Shown: piece by piece, positions 24,180-36,219 of the stretch
Layout: each line of letters opens with the position of its first letter
Numbering within the stretch: position 1 is the stretch's first letter
NCBI GenBank assembly: GCA_903813345.2
Contig: CAIIXF020000011.1
Location: 6,906,571 to 6,970,570 of the forward strand
Origin: Owenia fusiformis
Taxonomy: Eukaryota; Annelida; Polychaeta; Sabellida; Oweniidae
Direction: 5' to 3'
Length of the DNA: 64,000 bases
The notes under the pieces: model-generated
What the model saw: the letters and a program-made list of their open reading frames with translations, nothing else
Databases searched by the model: none
What the model was told of the DNA's origin: nothing
Program-made: the position numbers and the translations under genes

Positions 24180-24985
24180 CAACTTTAGTAACTGCTTACT
24201 CGAAATCTTGCATGTCCAAATAGAAATATGATGCGATGTCTACATTTTTATGATAAGTCTTCAAAAAATAAAAAACTATTATACACATAAAAAGATAAAC
24301 GCTCTCCTCCAAGATTTTGATAATCCTAAATAAATCTAACTACGAATACAACTTGTTATCAATTCCTAACCCATTGTAATTGAGGAGAAAATGGGAAAAT
24401 TTGGATATAAAGTGAAGTAACATCTCTCATCATGTCGTGTAGACATTTTGCTCCCCCACTCCGTCCCCTCTCCCCTCCGTCCCATTTTAATTATTTTCGA
24501 TTATTTTTTATACAACGTATGGAAACGTATTTTGTAAAGTCATTAAGGTCATTAATTTTATGATGATAATGTCACTTACAAATATTTATTGCAGGTTGTG
24601 TAGACCGTTGATGCTTGATTTAAAGCAAAAACATTGACTTTTGCACGTTGGTGGCGTTGCGCCTTTTTTAATAGATCTTAAAACCTAAGAAGAGAATCGG
24701 CTAAAAAAAATCGTAGAATACGCGACATATTTTACCATACCATGCGCCTATTCGTTTAGCAATTAAATCATAAACATTTTCTTGAAAAAATAATTTTTGC
24801 TGATTTGTTCATTTTTCTACCAGAAATTGCTTGCTCCCCCTCCGTCCCATTTTCACGATCACCGGGTGTGAACTTGTATCTATTGTAAACATGATTACTC
24901 CTAATTTTGATCGTAACATTTCTATCAGAGGTATCTTTTGAGGGTGCTTTTGACGGGGTCCCTCATTATCTGCTTCTTCACAAGC
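24180..24985. other. Unassigned AT-rich sequence
   Basis: No gene seen. The motif CTCCCCC(A)CTCCGTCCC occurs at about 24451-24471 and again near 24833-24849, which may mark a decayed repeat. Confidence 0.5.
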
Positions 24986-24987
24986 TT

Positions 24988-27130
24988 AAATTTTTTTTTT
25001 ATTTTTATTATTTTTATTATTATTTTCAAAATCAAAACATATTTACATATACATTTAATCAAGAATACAAAAGTTAAGTAAGGTGTGATAATATAAAAAG
25101 TATAAGGCTACAGTAAGTACATAAACCTGCAGTAATCTCACATCTAATCTATAAGATGTAAAAAAGAATAAAATAAACCTATAAAGACATGAAAAAGAAA
25201 CACAGCAAGTACATGTCTATAAAGATGTGAAAAAGTATATCTACATATACTATGATCTACATCTACTCTGTAAATATAACAAGTCAAAATTATTAATGTA
25301 GTCCTCTAAAAGGTGCAGCACTTCATTATTTTTCTTCTTCATATGTCTCATATTTTCAACATACTTGGATAAATATAGAAAGGCTTGATTGTTAAAATTT
25401 ACATCCTTAAGTCCTTCATAATCCTCTGAGTGTTTACTCCAATTTACATAAATGCTATAGCTGACCACTGTTGTGACAATATTTCTAAATTCTTGAATAT
25501 TTCCTTCATTCATATAAAACCCTAATATTATATTTTTCCATTGAATATTACATTTTAGAATCTTCCCAACATTGACCCAAAGATTTCCTAGTAATCGACA
25601 CTCAAATATCATATGCTTGATGTCATGAGTTTCATTGCAATACAAACACAGTTTCGAAATGTTATTATTCCACTTACTCACAAGTTTACCATATGCCAAT
25701 ATGTTATGAATCAATTTATAGTTAAATTCAGAATATTTTTTGTCAACAATGTTTATAAATTTTGACATATAAATAGATCTATAAAACTGTGTTGTATTTG
25801 GTGTCTTAAACAATGAACTCCAATAAATTTCCATTACTGTGCTTTTTCTTTTAAAAGTATATTATACAATGACTTTGTGCTGATATCATTTATTTTTGTC
25901 CATGAGCCATTTTTTAGAAGAATTTGGTTATGGTATCTAATTTTTGTGTACTTTGCTAACTCCCCATCATGTTCTTTTAATAATTTTACAATTAAACATT
26001 TTATTCGGATATATTCAGTCATCCAATTCCTTTTATCAATTAATTTATTTAAAACTGTTTTTTCATCTATAACGTTACCATTGATATCAATAAAATCTTT
26101 TAAATAAACAAAACCGCTTTTGATCCAGTGTTTGCAATAAAGGACACTTTTTTGTTCTGAAACCTTTCATTTAACCATAATAATTCAGAAAATATCCTAT
26201 TTTTTGTCTCTGTCTATCAATTTACATCTCTTGAATGAAATAAAGATATTTTGGTAAAAAGTTGGCATTTGTATTTTAACAATATTTAGAAATCTTGTTT
26301 TCAGGAAAGTGCTAAGGCTAAAACCACATTTTTTAATGTAAAATATTGGGATAAGTCGCCAAGCACTATTTTCTCCAATAAAACGCTTTACCCACATACC
26401 TTTAATTGCTGAAATTTTGGTTTGCAGATCAGTTAAGCCTAACCCTCCATTTTCAAGCTTTTCAATTTTAACATTTCTCTTTATCATATCTTTTTTCCAT
26501 ATGAATTTATATATCATACTGTTTAGTTGATTTATAATAGTTTCAGGTACATCTAGGATAGAGATCAAAAACATCAGTTTTGAGATAGCTAATGAATTTA
26601 TAATCTGTACTTTTCCAAAGAGTGATAGTTTTCTAGATTTCCACGATTTAAATAGTTTTTCAAATTCTAGAATTTTAGGATTCCAGCTATATTTCTGACA
26701 CTTTTCATAATCATTTCCCACATATATACCTAGTATTTTTATTGGTTCATCTGGAAACTCTATGTTTTTATATATTTTTTCACGATTCTGATATGTTCCG
26801 AGCCAAATTCCCTTTGTTTTTTCTAAATTAAGTTCTAAACCACTCAGTTTGGAAAATTTCTGTATTTCTGCAAGCATACTTTTTACTGATTCCCTATTTT
26901 TTAGAATTATAGAAGTGTCGTCTGCATGCTGAACTATTTTTATTTCATTATCATTGATACTTATTCCATTTATGTCATCATTATATTTTATATTTTTGGC
27001 CATTATCTCTGTACAAAGTATAAAAAGTAGCGCTGATAGGGGGCAGCCCTGTCTAATACCTCTGCCAATTTTAACTTCTCTCGAAAAGAAACCATAAATC
27101 TTATGGTATTTGTGAAAACATTATTGAGTT
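24988..27130 (-). mobile_element. 5'-truncated LINE: end of reverse transcriptase and C-terminal CCHC domain
   Basis: Minus-strand translation shows RT motifs in order: GRGIRQGCPLSALLF (27075-27030), the catalytic box as HADD in IVQHADDTSIIL, then LGIYVG, and a C-terminal zf-RVT-like knuckle C-x2-C-x7-H-x4-C (LCLYCNETHDIKHMIFEC) at about 25575-25650. Stops and a frame change after 26197 and at 25834 show it is dead. The 5' end is cut near 27130, as in target-primed insertion, and the 3' end at 24988-25025 is an A/T-rich simple tail. The order of domains fits an L1/Tx1-type element. Confidence 0.9.
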
Positions 27131-27326
27131 GTTAGGGTCTTACCTTCATAACAGAAAATTAAATGGCCGAGGGGCGAAGCCAGACAGGTGGACAGTGGAG
27201 TCTTCCCGCCAAAAACAATAGCAACGACTTAGCATTGTGGCCATGCATCTAGGTGTGACGCAATTTAACACTTGACCATTTATTAGTCTTGTTGTTGTTT
27301 CCTTGAACAACTATACGTTGACGTCA

Positions 27327-27514
27327 CAAGGAGGATTGGCTCCCAGAATGCAACACCGATATTCTGCAAAACAATCACCTAGCGATAGCTTTGTTGGAGA
27401 GTATCGGGTCATTCTCCATGCAGTCGTACAAATTATACAGACACGAATAGCAAATGACGCATGCGTGGAGATTGAAGAATATCGAGTTGGAACCCTGGCT
27501 TCCAATCCTCCTTG
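27327..27514. mobile_element. 188-bp MITE, 9-bp target duplication (CAAGGAGG family)
   Basis: Ends CAAGGAGGATTGGCTCCCAG and the inverted TTCCAATCCTCCTTG, flanked by TTGACGTCA at 27318-27326 and 27515-27523. The first 40 bp also match the copy at 20717 (ACCGATATTCTG shared); the interior differs and is shorter. Confidence 0.93.
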
Positions 27515-27630
27515 TTGACGTCATGATACAACATTCTAAGTACGTGACGTCACTGATATATCCATAGCAACATTTCTATGTTTTCGTAATGGCTACAACA
27601 AGATCTCTAAATTCTTGAAGTAATCACACG

Positions 27631-30600
27631 ATGGATAGACAAGGTAACAAACTTCTTGAAGATAATATTTTTATTATATTTAAATAAAATTCTTGTATTA
27701 TATAAGTAAAAATCAACTAATATTTATTTCCACTGGGGTAAATGTAGTAGATCTCTAGTATAATTTCAGTTAGGCCTAATTTGCAAAATTTTACAAAACC
27801 ATTTATGGCGCAGAATCTGCATGTGGAAAGATTAAATTTTTATGATTTGTAAATGCAAAATAATTGGTATCAGGAAAATGTAACGTAGGATTACTTCTCT
27901 AATGAAAACATTGAATTTCAATTGCTGGTTTCAGGCGGATTCTTGCGAATTCTATTTGCGATATGTATCGCTGCGTGCATCGAGAGCACGTTTGGTGTTA
28001 AATGTACCGAACCACCCGATGCATTTGTGGGGAGATTCAAAATCTCACTAGTTTACGGACGAGAGGTGGACATCAGTAAAGACGGACTGACTGCAACGGG
28101 ACCTGCAATCCCACCTGGACCAACTTATGGTGGTGGACGAGCATTCTGTAAGTACATAATTATGTTTATTGTTATATTCTAATGCCACTCTGTCACAGTT
28201 GACATTTGATTTGATCTATGGCAACCGTAAAGCGGCCAAAACTTCCCAAAATCGAGATATACGCAGCATAAAATATAGGAAAAGCAATACGATGTGGATC
28301 TCGAAGCTACTGAACCAGTTATGGTCAAACCGAGACCAAGGTCAAAATAAATTGCCATCAATTAAATAAAGAGGCACAGACTGCAGCATCGACATTTCTT
28401 AACATGTGGCATCTCTGATATATTTATTACAGGGGAACTAGAGAAAAGGTTGCCGTTTGAACAGATTCATTGCACAAAACATTCGCTGACGATTGTGTTC
28501 GGGCAGCAGTTGATTGGGTAAGAAATATGGTTCATATTCCATCTCATGAATGCCTACACTCCCCTCTATACGTTTGGCAACCGGAAGTTGTTGTTTTTGG
28601 CTGTATAATTGTACTTAGATCTAGATTTTTACTGAATTTGAAGTTGAATTTAAAGGAGCATAAGAAATTCCAACTATCATGTTTATAGATCTCAACAAGA
28701 TAAGCTTCCCTTTTTGTGAATGGTGATTAAAGCCTACCAGACAGAGTCAATTCATGTATTTTAAAGCTAAGCGCACAATTTTTTGAAAGATGTGTGAATG
28801 TCTAGTCACCCTTTCCACCACCTGTATATTATCTTAAAATCTGTGACCAATTCATATGTATCTTAAATTTGTACTAAACGTGGCTATTAATACTGTTAAG
28901 TACATGTACAGCCGCTATTTGTATTTTGATATGATAATTTATAATAAAATAAACTGAATAAAAAAGTTTTGATTGGACAGTATACAATATCAAAGCCTGT
29001 CAATATTTTGATCATAATTTTGTTAAAATTAGATATTAAAAAGGATTAAGTGTAATTATATAATGATGGCTGTTTGTAAGGGTTGGAAGGGGACTTGAGA
29101 GACTTTATGGACACTCTGTACATTGCTTAAAGAGTTTTTACTATTTCTACAGACCACATGATGAAACAGAAAAAGGATACCAGTGTTTGACTCTACGGCA
29201 CGATGGAACCGGTGGTGATCTGATTGGTCAATTCGTGTATGACCCGCGTAAGTTTTAAACACAATTCTCAATCCATTGTTTTCAGATAGTAAAAGTAAGA
29301 AAGAATGTGGGACATACAATATTGGAATCAATCTTGCAAATGTTTTCCTTACAATCCTGATGCTCAAATAGAGAAGTTATTGTAATTTTATTGACGAAAT
29401 TCTAAATAACTAGTCAGAACTGAAAAGAAGACATAAAGCGGCAATTATTTCGAAACTTCAAATCAATTCGTCTCCCTTCTTTCTCTTACCTTACTTAAAT
29501 GAAAGAAAATGTAACTTCCATTACAATAATCACAGAAAATTACAATAAGAAAAATACACATATGGAAGTTGTATAAACCTAAAAATGTGAAATAAAGATC
29601 AACCTCAGAAGGCTACGAATAACACAGAATTGCTTTGAATATTTTTTATAACGATCTTGATTCTTTGACATGTTCAACGTTTTGAATAATCCATTGTGAG
29701 AGATTGCAGTGTGTGATCTAGTTGGCAGTATAATCTTTGCATCAGACTATGTTTAATCTTTGCATCAGACTATGTTTAATCTTTGCATCAGACTATGTTT
29801 AATCTTTGCATCAGACTATGTTTAATCTTTGCATCTGACTATGTTTAATCTTTGCACCAGACTATGTTAATCTTTGCATCTGACTATGTTAAATCTTTGC
29901 ATCTGACTATGTTTAATCTTTGCATCTGACTATGTTTAATCTTTGCATCAGACTATGTTTAATCTTTGCATCAGACTATGTTTAATCTTTGCACCAGACT
30001 ATGTTAATCTTTGCATCTGACTATGTTAAATCTTTGCATCTGACTATGTTTAATCTTTGCATCAGACTATGTTTAATCTTTGCATCAGACTATGTTTAAT
30101 CTTTGCATCAGACTATGTTTAATCTTTGCATCAGACTATGTTTAATCTTTGCATCTGACTATGTTTAATCTTTGCACCAGACTATGTTAATCTTTGCATC
30201 TGACTATGTTAAATCTTTGCATCTGACTATGTTTAATCTTTGCATCTGACTATGTTTAATCTTTGCATCAGACTATGTTTAATCTTTGCATCAGACTATG
30301 TTTAATCTTTGCACCAGACTATGTTAATCTTTGCATCTGACTATGTTAAATCTTTGCATCTGACTATGTTTAATCTTTGCATCAGACTATGTTTAATCTT
30401 TGCATCAGACTATGTTTAATCTTTGCATCAGACTATGTTTAATCTTTGCACCAGACTATGTTTAATCTTTGCATCAGACTATGTTTAATCTTTCAACCAG
30501 ACTATGTTAATCTTTGCATCAGACTATGTTTAATCTTTGCATCTGACTATGTTTAATCTTTGCATCAGACTATGTTTAATCTGAATTTTCATCCATTTTC

Positions 30601-33009
30601 GGATTAGCAGAATGCTGAGTTGTTTCAATTTTTCATTAGATATTTGTGTAAAACTTTGATGACTATGTTATTATTTTGTACCTTGTAGGTATAACAGAGG
30701 AAACCAAGGATAGCGTTAACTGTTTTACTATCGGGAAAAGACGAAATGACGACTATTTCGTTAGTCACGTGTTGGAGGCTCTGTTTACGAAAACCACCAA
30801 GTTACCCAAGTTAACAGAATATTCTTCAACTGACGGTACCTCATCTACCACTACATTGTCCAACGAAGACACAGTAGGAAACCCATCAACACCAACCGAT
30901 GGTCTCTCGTTTATCGATAAAGTTTCCAAGACAGACACGACAGGAAACCCATCAATACCAGTTAACGGTCTCTCATCTATCGGTACATTGTCCAACACAG
31001 ACACGGGGGGAAACCCATCAACACCAACTGATGGTCTCTCATCTATCAGTATATTGTCCGACACAGACAGGGGAGGAAACCCATCAACACAAACTGATGG
31101 TGTCACATTTATTGGTACATTGTCCAACACAGACACGGGGGGAAACCCATCGATTGACGGTCTCTCATCTATCAGTATATTGTCCGACACAGACGCGAGA
31201 GGAAAGCAATCCATACCAGCTATTGGTCTCTCATTTATTGGTACAATAAACACAGACACGGGAGGAAACCCATCAACGTTAACGGCGTCAACGAAACCAA
31301 CACTGATTAAATGTAATGCTAAGTATTGTCAGAATGGTGGAACATGTTTTGAAGCATCAAATGGACCAACATGTTCCTGCACAACATCTTTTACTGGCCC
31401 TAGATGTGCAATCGAAATTAAAGATCAACCAACTTTAAGAGAGACGACACAACAAACGCTACTGAGAGAAAAGAGGACAGAGGGGCCACGTATCAAGAGA
31501 TCTCCATTGATGTCGGCTATTTCGACTAGCACTGCAGAACCTCCAGCAACAATACCTACAGAAATGGAATGCAGCGAGGGCTTCTGCAAAAATGGCGGAA
31601 CATGTTCCGATGATGGATCGGGACCCATATGTTCCTGCACGACAACATATACAGGACTCAGGTGCATGGAGAGTGTTGACCCATGCTCCACTAACCCATG
31701 TAAACTCATTGGTACAACCTGCGGAGAAGATCCTAAAAGCCATCTCGGCTATGTCTGTAAAACTGAAAAAGAAACTGTGACAGCTAAGATGGCAAAAACT
31801 ACAGATCCTAATCGCACCTTTACAGACAACAAACCACCGCTGGATGATAAATCGAAAGTTATAGCAACATTCCTTGCTGCCGTAATGCTCCTTATTATTT
31901 CAGGGGTATTGTTTGTTTACGTAAGAAGTCTTACCACGGGAAAGTATGGACCAGATAATATCAATGACATTGATGCCGAAAAAGAATTAGGTGAAAAACT
32001 GTTAACCAAATCCAATATGAATTCACAGATCCATAGCGACCTGAATAACAACAATAATGTTGCCAAGCAACATGACCGTGTCCCTGGTGTCATTGCCAAA
32101 GCAAGCAGAAAGAAGGCGAGAAGAAACAGTCGAAACACAAATACAAAACTATACGAGAGCCGTCCCAACTGGCGTCACAAGAAGCAACATTCCACAAGTG
32201 CTGCAGAGATTGAATGTATAAAAACAAATGAGGCAGACCGACACACCAATAACAAAGGAAACACATTACAAGCTAAATCAGCCGAATGTACTCCACGGTT
32301 CGAATATGCCAATATGTCAAGTTTTCAATATGGTGGTGGTGACTGTTTGAAAAAGCCAAGCCCAGGAGCCAATACTAGCAGAACCACAGGAGCCAATACT
32401 TGCATGACCACAGGACTCAATGCAGGTAGAACCACAGGAGCCTATACTAGCATGACCATGGGACTAAATGCTAGTAGAACCATAGGAGCCAATACTTGCA
32501 TGACCACAGGACTCAATGCAGGTAGAACCACAGGAGCCTATACTAGCATGACCATGGGACTAAATGCTAGTAGAACCATAGGAGCCAATACTTGCATGCC
32601 CACAGGACTCAATGCTAGTAGAACCATGGAAACCAATACAAGCATGACCATGGGACTAAATGCTAGTAGAACCATAGGAGCCAATACTTGCATGACCACA
32701 GGACTCGATGCTAGTAGAACCATGGAAACCAATACAAGCATGACCACAGGACCCAATATTAGCGGAACCACAGGAACCGATACTTGCCGGACCACAGGAG
32801 CCAGTGTAAGCAGGAGCCAAGGACACAGTGCTTCTTTTGCAGCACAAAGCGATTCTAACAAAGATCAGATGCCCTCAACCACCGAAGAAACGGTTTACTT
32901 CCCACCACTTCTGATCAATCAGTTTGGACCACAGTACAACTTCACTGATTCTAACAACGCTATGGACTATCTTGTTGAGTTTATTGAAAATAATTATCCA
33001 AATGAATAG
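27631..33009 (+). CDS. Single-pass membrane protein with two EGF domains and decapeptide tail (908 aa)
   Basis: Five coding exons join in phase: 27631-27643, 27935-28147, 28433-28517, 29153-29247, 30689-33009, all with GT/AG borders. Exon 1 gives MDRQ; exon 2 supplies the hydrophobic signal core (FLRILFAICIAAC). Residues 30-150 form a four-Cys region I do not recognise. At 197-335 there are six or so 22-residue Ser/Thr-rich repeats (GNPSTPTDGLSSI). EGF1 is at 344-375 and EGF2 at 430-461, each C-x4-C-x5-C-type with CNGGTC-like cores. Basic sites REKR and RIKR lie between them (possible furin cleavage). A further Cys cluster is at 468-492. TM helix at about 526-547, then a basic cytoplasmic segment, fourteen or so 10-residue Thr-rich units (695-843) and an acidic end (MDYLVEFIENNYPNE). 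Likely a cell-surface adhesion or signalling protein; function unknown. It appears intact. Confidence 0.87.
29735..30583. repeat. 23-bp intronic minisatellite with higher-order structure
   Basis: About 37 units of TTTAATCTTTGCATCAGACT-ATG fill the last intron of the EGF gene. Variants CATCTGAC, CACCAGAC and the 22-bp form GTTAATC recur in a fixed order: the CACCAGAC-GTTAATC pair occurs near 29855, 29993, 30176 and 30314, giving a higher-order period of about 321 bp. It ends about 100 bp before the acceptor at 30688. Confidence 0.92.
30870..31285 (+). repeat. 66-bp coding repeat (22-residue units) in the EGF gene
   Basis: Units of GGAAACCCATCAACACCAAC plus GATGGTCTCTCATCTATC, encoding GNPSTPTDGLSS-type peptides rich in Ser and Thr. 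Lengths stay multiples of three, so the frame is kept despite unit loss. Probably an O-glycosylated stalk. Confidence 0.85.
32365..32815 (+). repeat. 30-bp coding repeat (10-residue units) in the EGF gene tail
   Basis: About fourteen units such as GGAGCCAATACTTGCATGAC-CACA, with a 120-bp block repeated almost exactly (32386-32505 and 32506-32625). They encode GANTCMTTGL / NAGRTTGAYT peptides on the cytoplasmic side, which is unusual because Thr-rich repeats of this kind are normally extracellular. Confidence 0.85.
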
Positions 33010-33071
33010 ACAGTTGCAGTTATAAGAACTCACATGAAAATGCAAATAGGCTCAACTCTGATAATATACTA

Positions 33072-33077
33072 AATAAA
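33072..33077 (+). promoter_or_regulatory. Candidate poly(A) signal of the EGF gene
   Basis: AATAAA 63 bp after the stop codon. No other canonical hexamer stands closer. Unconfirmed without transcripts. Confidence 0.45.
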
Positions 33078-33573
33078 CTCTTCTGATGATGAAGTAGATG
33101 AAATGAGGTGTAGGACCAACATGTTGATATCACAACCCGAGCAGCTCTCTGAGGTTTTCAATGTTTCACATTTTTCCTTTTTCACTTTTTTATCTTTTCA
33201 CTTTTTTCCTTTTCACTTTTTTTATATTTCATTTATTTATTTGAAAATCTTAGAGAGATGATCACGTGCTTTGTCTTCTGTAGGTTCTACATTTGATTTT
33301 GCAATATGTAAATACATGTATGTTATAGTGTATTACTCCAGATGTCTTAAATATAACACAACTTTCTAAATATATTTTCAATAACTTGATTGATGATTTT
33401 CTTAAATATATTCTGGAAGTCGATAGTTTCGAAATTAGAATATCGCCTATCTTAACTCCAACCTAATTTGAGAGAATCCATATTAAAGGATTTAAGCCCA
33501 GAACTCGATGCATCGTGGATGATTTAATGTTATTGAGGTTGGATTATGTGATCTGATTTGGGATAAGTGATAC

Positions 33574-33757
33574 CAGGACCATAGCCAGCTTTTGTCAAGG
33601 TTGGGAGGAGCCCACTCAAAAATTCCACTGGGGGAGGGGTGCTCTTTTGACTACTTCGGGCCAAAATCACTTAAAAACTGCTTCGAATGATTAAAAAACA
33701 GTATGATTTTTAAAGAATTTCTGGCCTGGAGGGGGTCACTCACTGGCTACGGACCTG
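33574..33757. mobile_element. CGTAGCCAGG-family MITE, degenerate copy
   Basis: Begins CAGGACCATAGCCAG and ends CTGGCTACGGACCTG. The interior (AAATTCCACTGGGGGAGGGG, CAAAATCACTTAAAAACTGC) matches the better copy at 53724-53917 in order. The target duplication is no longer clear. Confidence 0.7.
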
Positions 33758-33759
33758 GA

Positions 33760-35320
33760 TGATCGCATAAAAGTAATGTCTTCAAAAGTACGAGCCAGGA
33801 CCATTGGAGTAAATTACAAGTATGAAGTGGATGCCCCTTAAAACAACAGGGAATAATATTAATCTTTTTAAATATATATATATATTTTATTTTATCACAT
33901 CTGATGTGTTATTATGTGTTACATATAATTATATTACTTATTCATTATATTTTTATTGCATTATCACATTCATAAGAATACTATAGTTTATGCCATCTGT
34001 GTTGAAAATGTAAATATTATACAATATCATATGACACTTGGATATGTGAGTGTGAGTGCAATGTGAGCACATGTGAGTGCAATGCATGTGATACTGCATA
34101 CATATTGCATGATCCAAATATTACACATATGTATATTACATCATTCATCAATGCAGTTATTCCACTTAAAATGACAAATTCAAAATCTATCAGCAGCATA
34201 TTGGGTTCCCTTCTAAATCTTGGCAAATGCTGTTTAATTTTAATTAACGCGCATTATTATATAAAGATTCAAATCCAAACAGGCTCTAACATGCTATCAA
34301 GTGAAGAGCTGGAAGATATCACTTTTACACCCTACTGTTATCTCCCTGAAACTTATTATTGTTATAAGTATAGAATATACATATATTATTGTACATATAG
34401 AAATGTATTAATAGCATAACATTTTTGCTCACTCATATGATTGTACTATGACAAAATATAGTTAATACTCTATAAGTATATAATTGAGAAAAGTATCAAC
34501 ATGATTAAAAATATCACAAGTTAATCCAAGGGTCCATAGTCCCAAAGGAACACAAACAATTAGAATATGCAAAATACATCTAGGCAAGGCGGTTATAAAA
34601 ATAGGCGAGTTGAGGCGAAATTTGAGCTAGCGATTATCTATTACTATCACTAGATTTCATTTGATGGGTTCAATCAAAAATGTCTGTATTAATACAAACT
34701 GCTAGTGCATGACCAAACCCTTGATATGTAAATATAAATATTGATAATATATCATACAAAACATGTATATAATGATTATTGATCTCTTCATAGTTTAGGT
34801 TTAAGTTGACACAAGACAAGTTGCAAATTGCACCAAAGTGCCTAAAACAGCACCATGATATTACACGTGGAAGGTTTATATTCTGGATTGCCATGCCACT
34901 ACATTTTTAAATCGCAATTCCCTGACTTCCCTCCCAATGTTTCTTTGATTAAAGCATTCCATTCACAAAATTTCACCACCTTGTAAGTTATCGCAAATTG
35001 TTGCAGACGCCGAACTCCAAATGCAAAACACTGTCCACAAAAAAGTTGGAGACTAAAACAATATGTCACCACTTGTAGTGGTAAAGCAATCTTCACATAA
35101 CTCTAATTCTAATTCTAACACTATATTGAGCATATATTCACTTTGGATACTTTAAGCTGCCACAACTTCCATCGCACAAATCTGTCATCAAATCTAAAAT
35201 ATGAATTTTAACCAATTTGATGACAAGTTCATGATGAGTACTAATTTGACATCAAGCCTAGAATACTACAGGAAGTTCAACTTTGATGTTAAGTTCAAAT
35301 AACAATTGTTACTAACACCT
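33760..35320. other. Intergenic stretch between the EGF and PLD genes
   Basis: AT-rich, with no supported gene. The 118-codon plus frame at 34063-34419 shows no domain and is judged accidental. A TGTCACCACTTGTAGTGGTA dyad near 35062 resembles sequences near 51613 and 58579 (TGTTACCACTTCTGGTGGTG, TGTCACCACTTTTTGATGGT), so it may be part of a dispersed repeat. Confidence 0.5.
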
Positions 35321-35323
35321 TAG

Positions 35324-35485
35324 AGGCCCTTAGCCAGGCGGGGTCCGACCCCCCCCCCAGCCAAAACTTCTTTCAAAATCATGCAGTTTTTCACCATTCT
35401 GAGCACTTTTTAAGTGATTTTGGCCATTTATGGACCAAAATTGTAAAAAGTGAACCCCTCTTAGCAAATCCTGGCTACTGGCCTA
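35324..35485. mobile_element. CGTAGCCAGG-family MITE, degenerate copy
   Basis: Ends AGGCCCTTAGCCAGG and CCTGGCTACTGGCCT. The interior includes AAAATCATGCAGTTTTTCAC and TTTTGGCCATTTATGGACC, matching the reverse of the 53724-53917 copy. Confidence 0.72.
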
Positions 35486-35594
35486 CCTAAAGTCAAGTTT
35501 GGATTTTTAGCATCACACGACAATGTCAAGAAGATGTCTAATTGCACATGATGTCAAGTCGAGACACACACAATTGCCAATGTTCCATTGGTAC

Positions 35595-36219
35595 CAAACC
35601 GAATCCAAGTCCGGATAATTGTTGATGCCATATATTCCTTGGTATGGATTCAAGTCCAGATTATTGTAGGTGCCATATGTTCCTTGGTAACCTATCTGGA
35701 TTCAAGTCCAGATTATTGTTGGTGCCATGTGTTCCTTGGTAACCTATCTGGATTCAAGTCCAGTTTATTGTCGGTGCCATATGTTCCTTGGTAACCTATC
35801 TGGATTCAAGTCCAGATTATTGTCGGTGCCATGTGTTCCTTGGTAACCTATCTGGATTCAAGTCCAGATTATTGTCGGTGCCATGTGTTCCTTGGTAACC
35901 TATCTGGATTCAAGTCCAGATTATTGTCGGTGCCATGTGTTCCTTGGTAACTATCTGGATTCAAGTCCAGATTATTGTCGGTGCCATGTGTTCCTTGGTA
36001 ACCTATCTGGATTCAAGTCCAGATTATTGTCGGTGCCATGTGTTCCTTGGTAACCTATCTGGATTCAAGTCCAGATAATTGTCGGTGCCATGTGTTCCTT
36101 GGTAACCTATCTGGATTCAAGTCCATATTATTGTCGGTGCCATATGTTCCTTGGTAACCTATCTGGATTCAAGTCCAGATAATTGTCGGTGCCATGTGTT
36201 CCTTGGTACCGATCTGAGG
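35595..36219. repeat. 52-bp minisatellite made from the PLD stop-codon region
   Basis: Twelve units of ATTGTCGGTGCCATGTGTTC-CTTGGTAACCTATCTGGATT-CAAGTCCAG. Read on the minus strand, the gene-proximal unit is the PLD C-terminus ([13 protein letters not shown] and stop); the other units are near-copies with one extra T. The array therefore starts in coding sequence and makes up the beginning of the 3' UTR. Confidence 0.93.

Noticed and set aside
25877-26107. Plus-strand frame over the LINE
   Set aside because: Antisense shadow of the reverse-transcriptase sequence.
29735-30583. CRISPR-like regular array
   Set aside because: The units are contiguous 23-bp tandem copies without unique spacers, in an animal intron.
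30765-31259. 164-codon minus-strand frame over the EGF gene
   Set aside because: Antisense shadow of the 66-bp coding repeat in a well-supported gene.
34063-34419. 118-codon open frame between the EGF and PLD genes
   Set aside because: AT-rich, no domain, no upstream promoter or partner exons; judged accidental.
35595-36219. CRISPR-like or regulatory array of 52 bp
   Set aside because: There are no spacers; the units descend from the PLD C-terminal codons.
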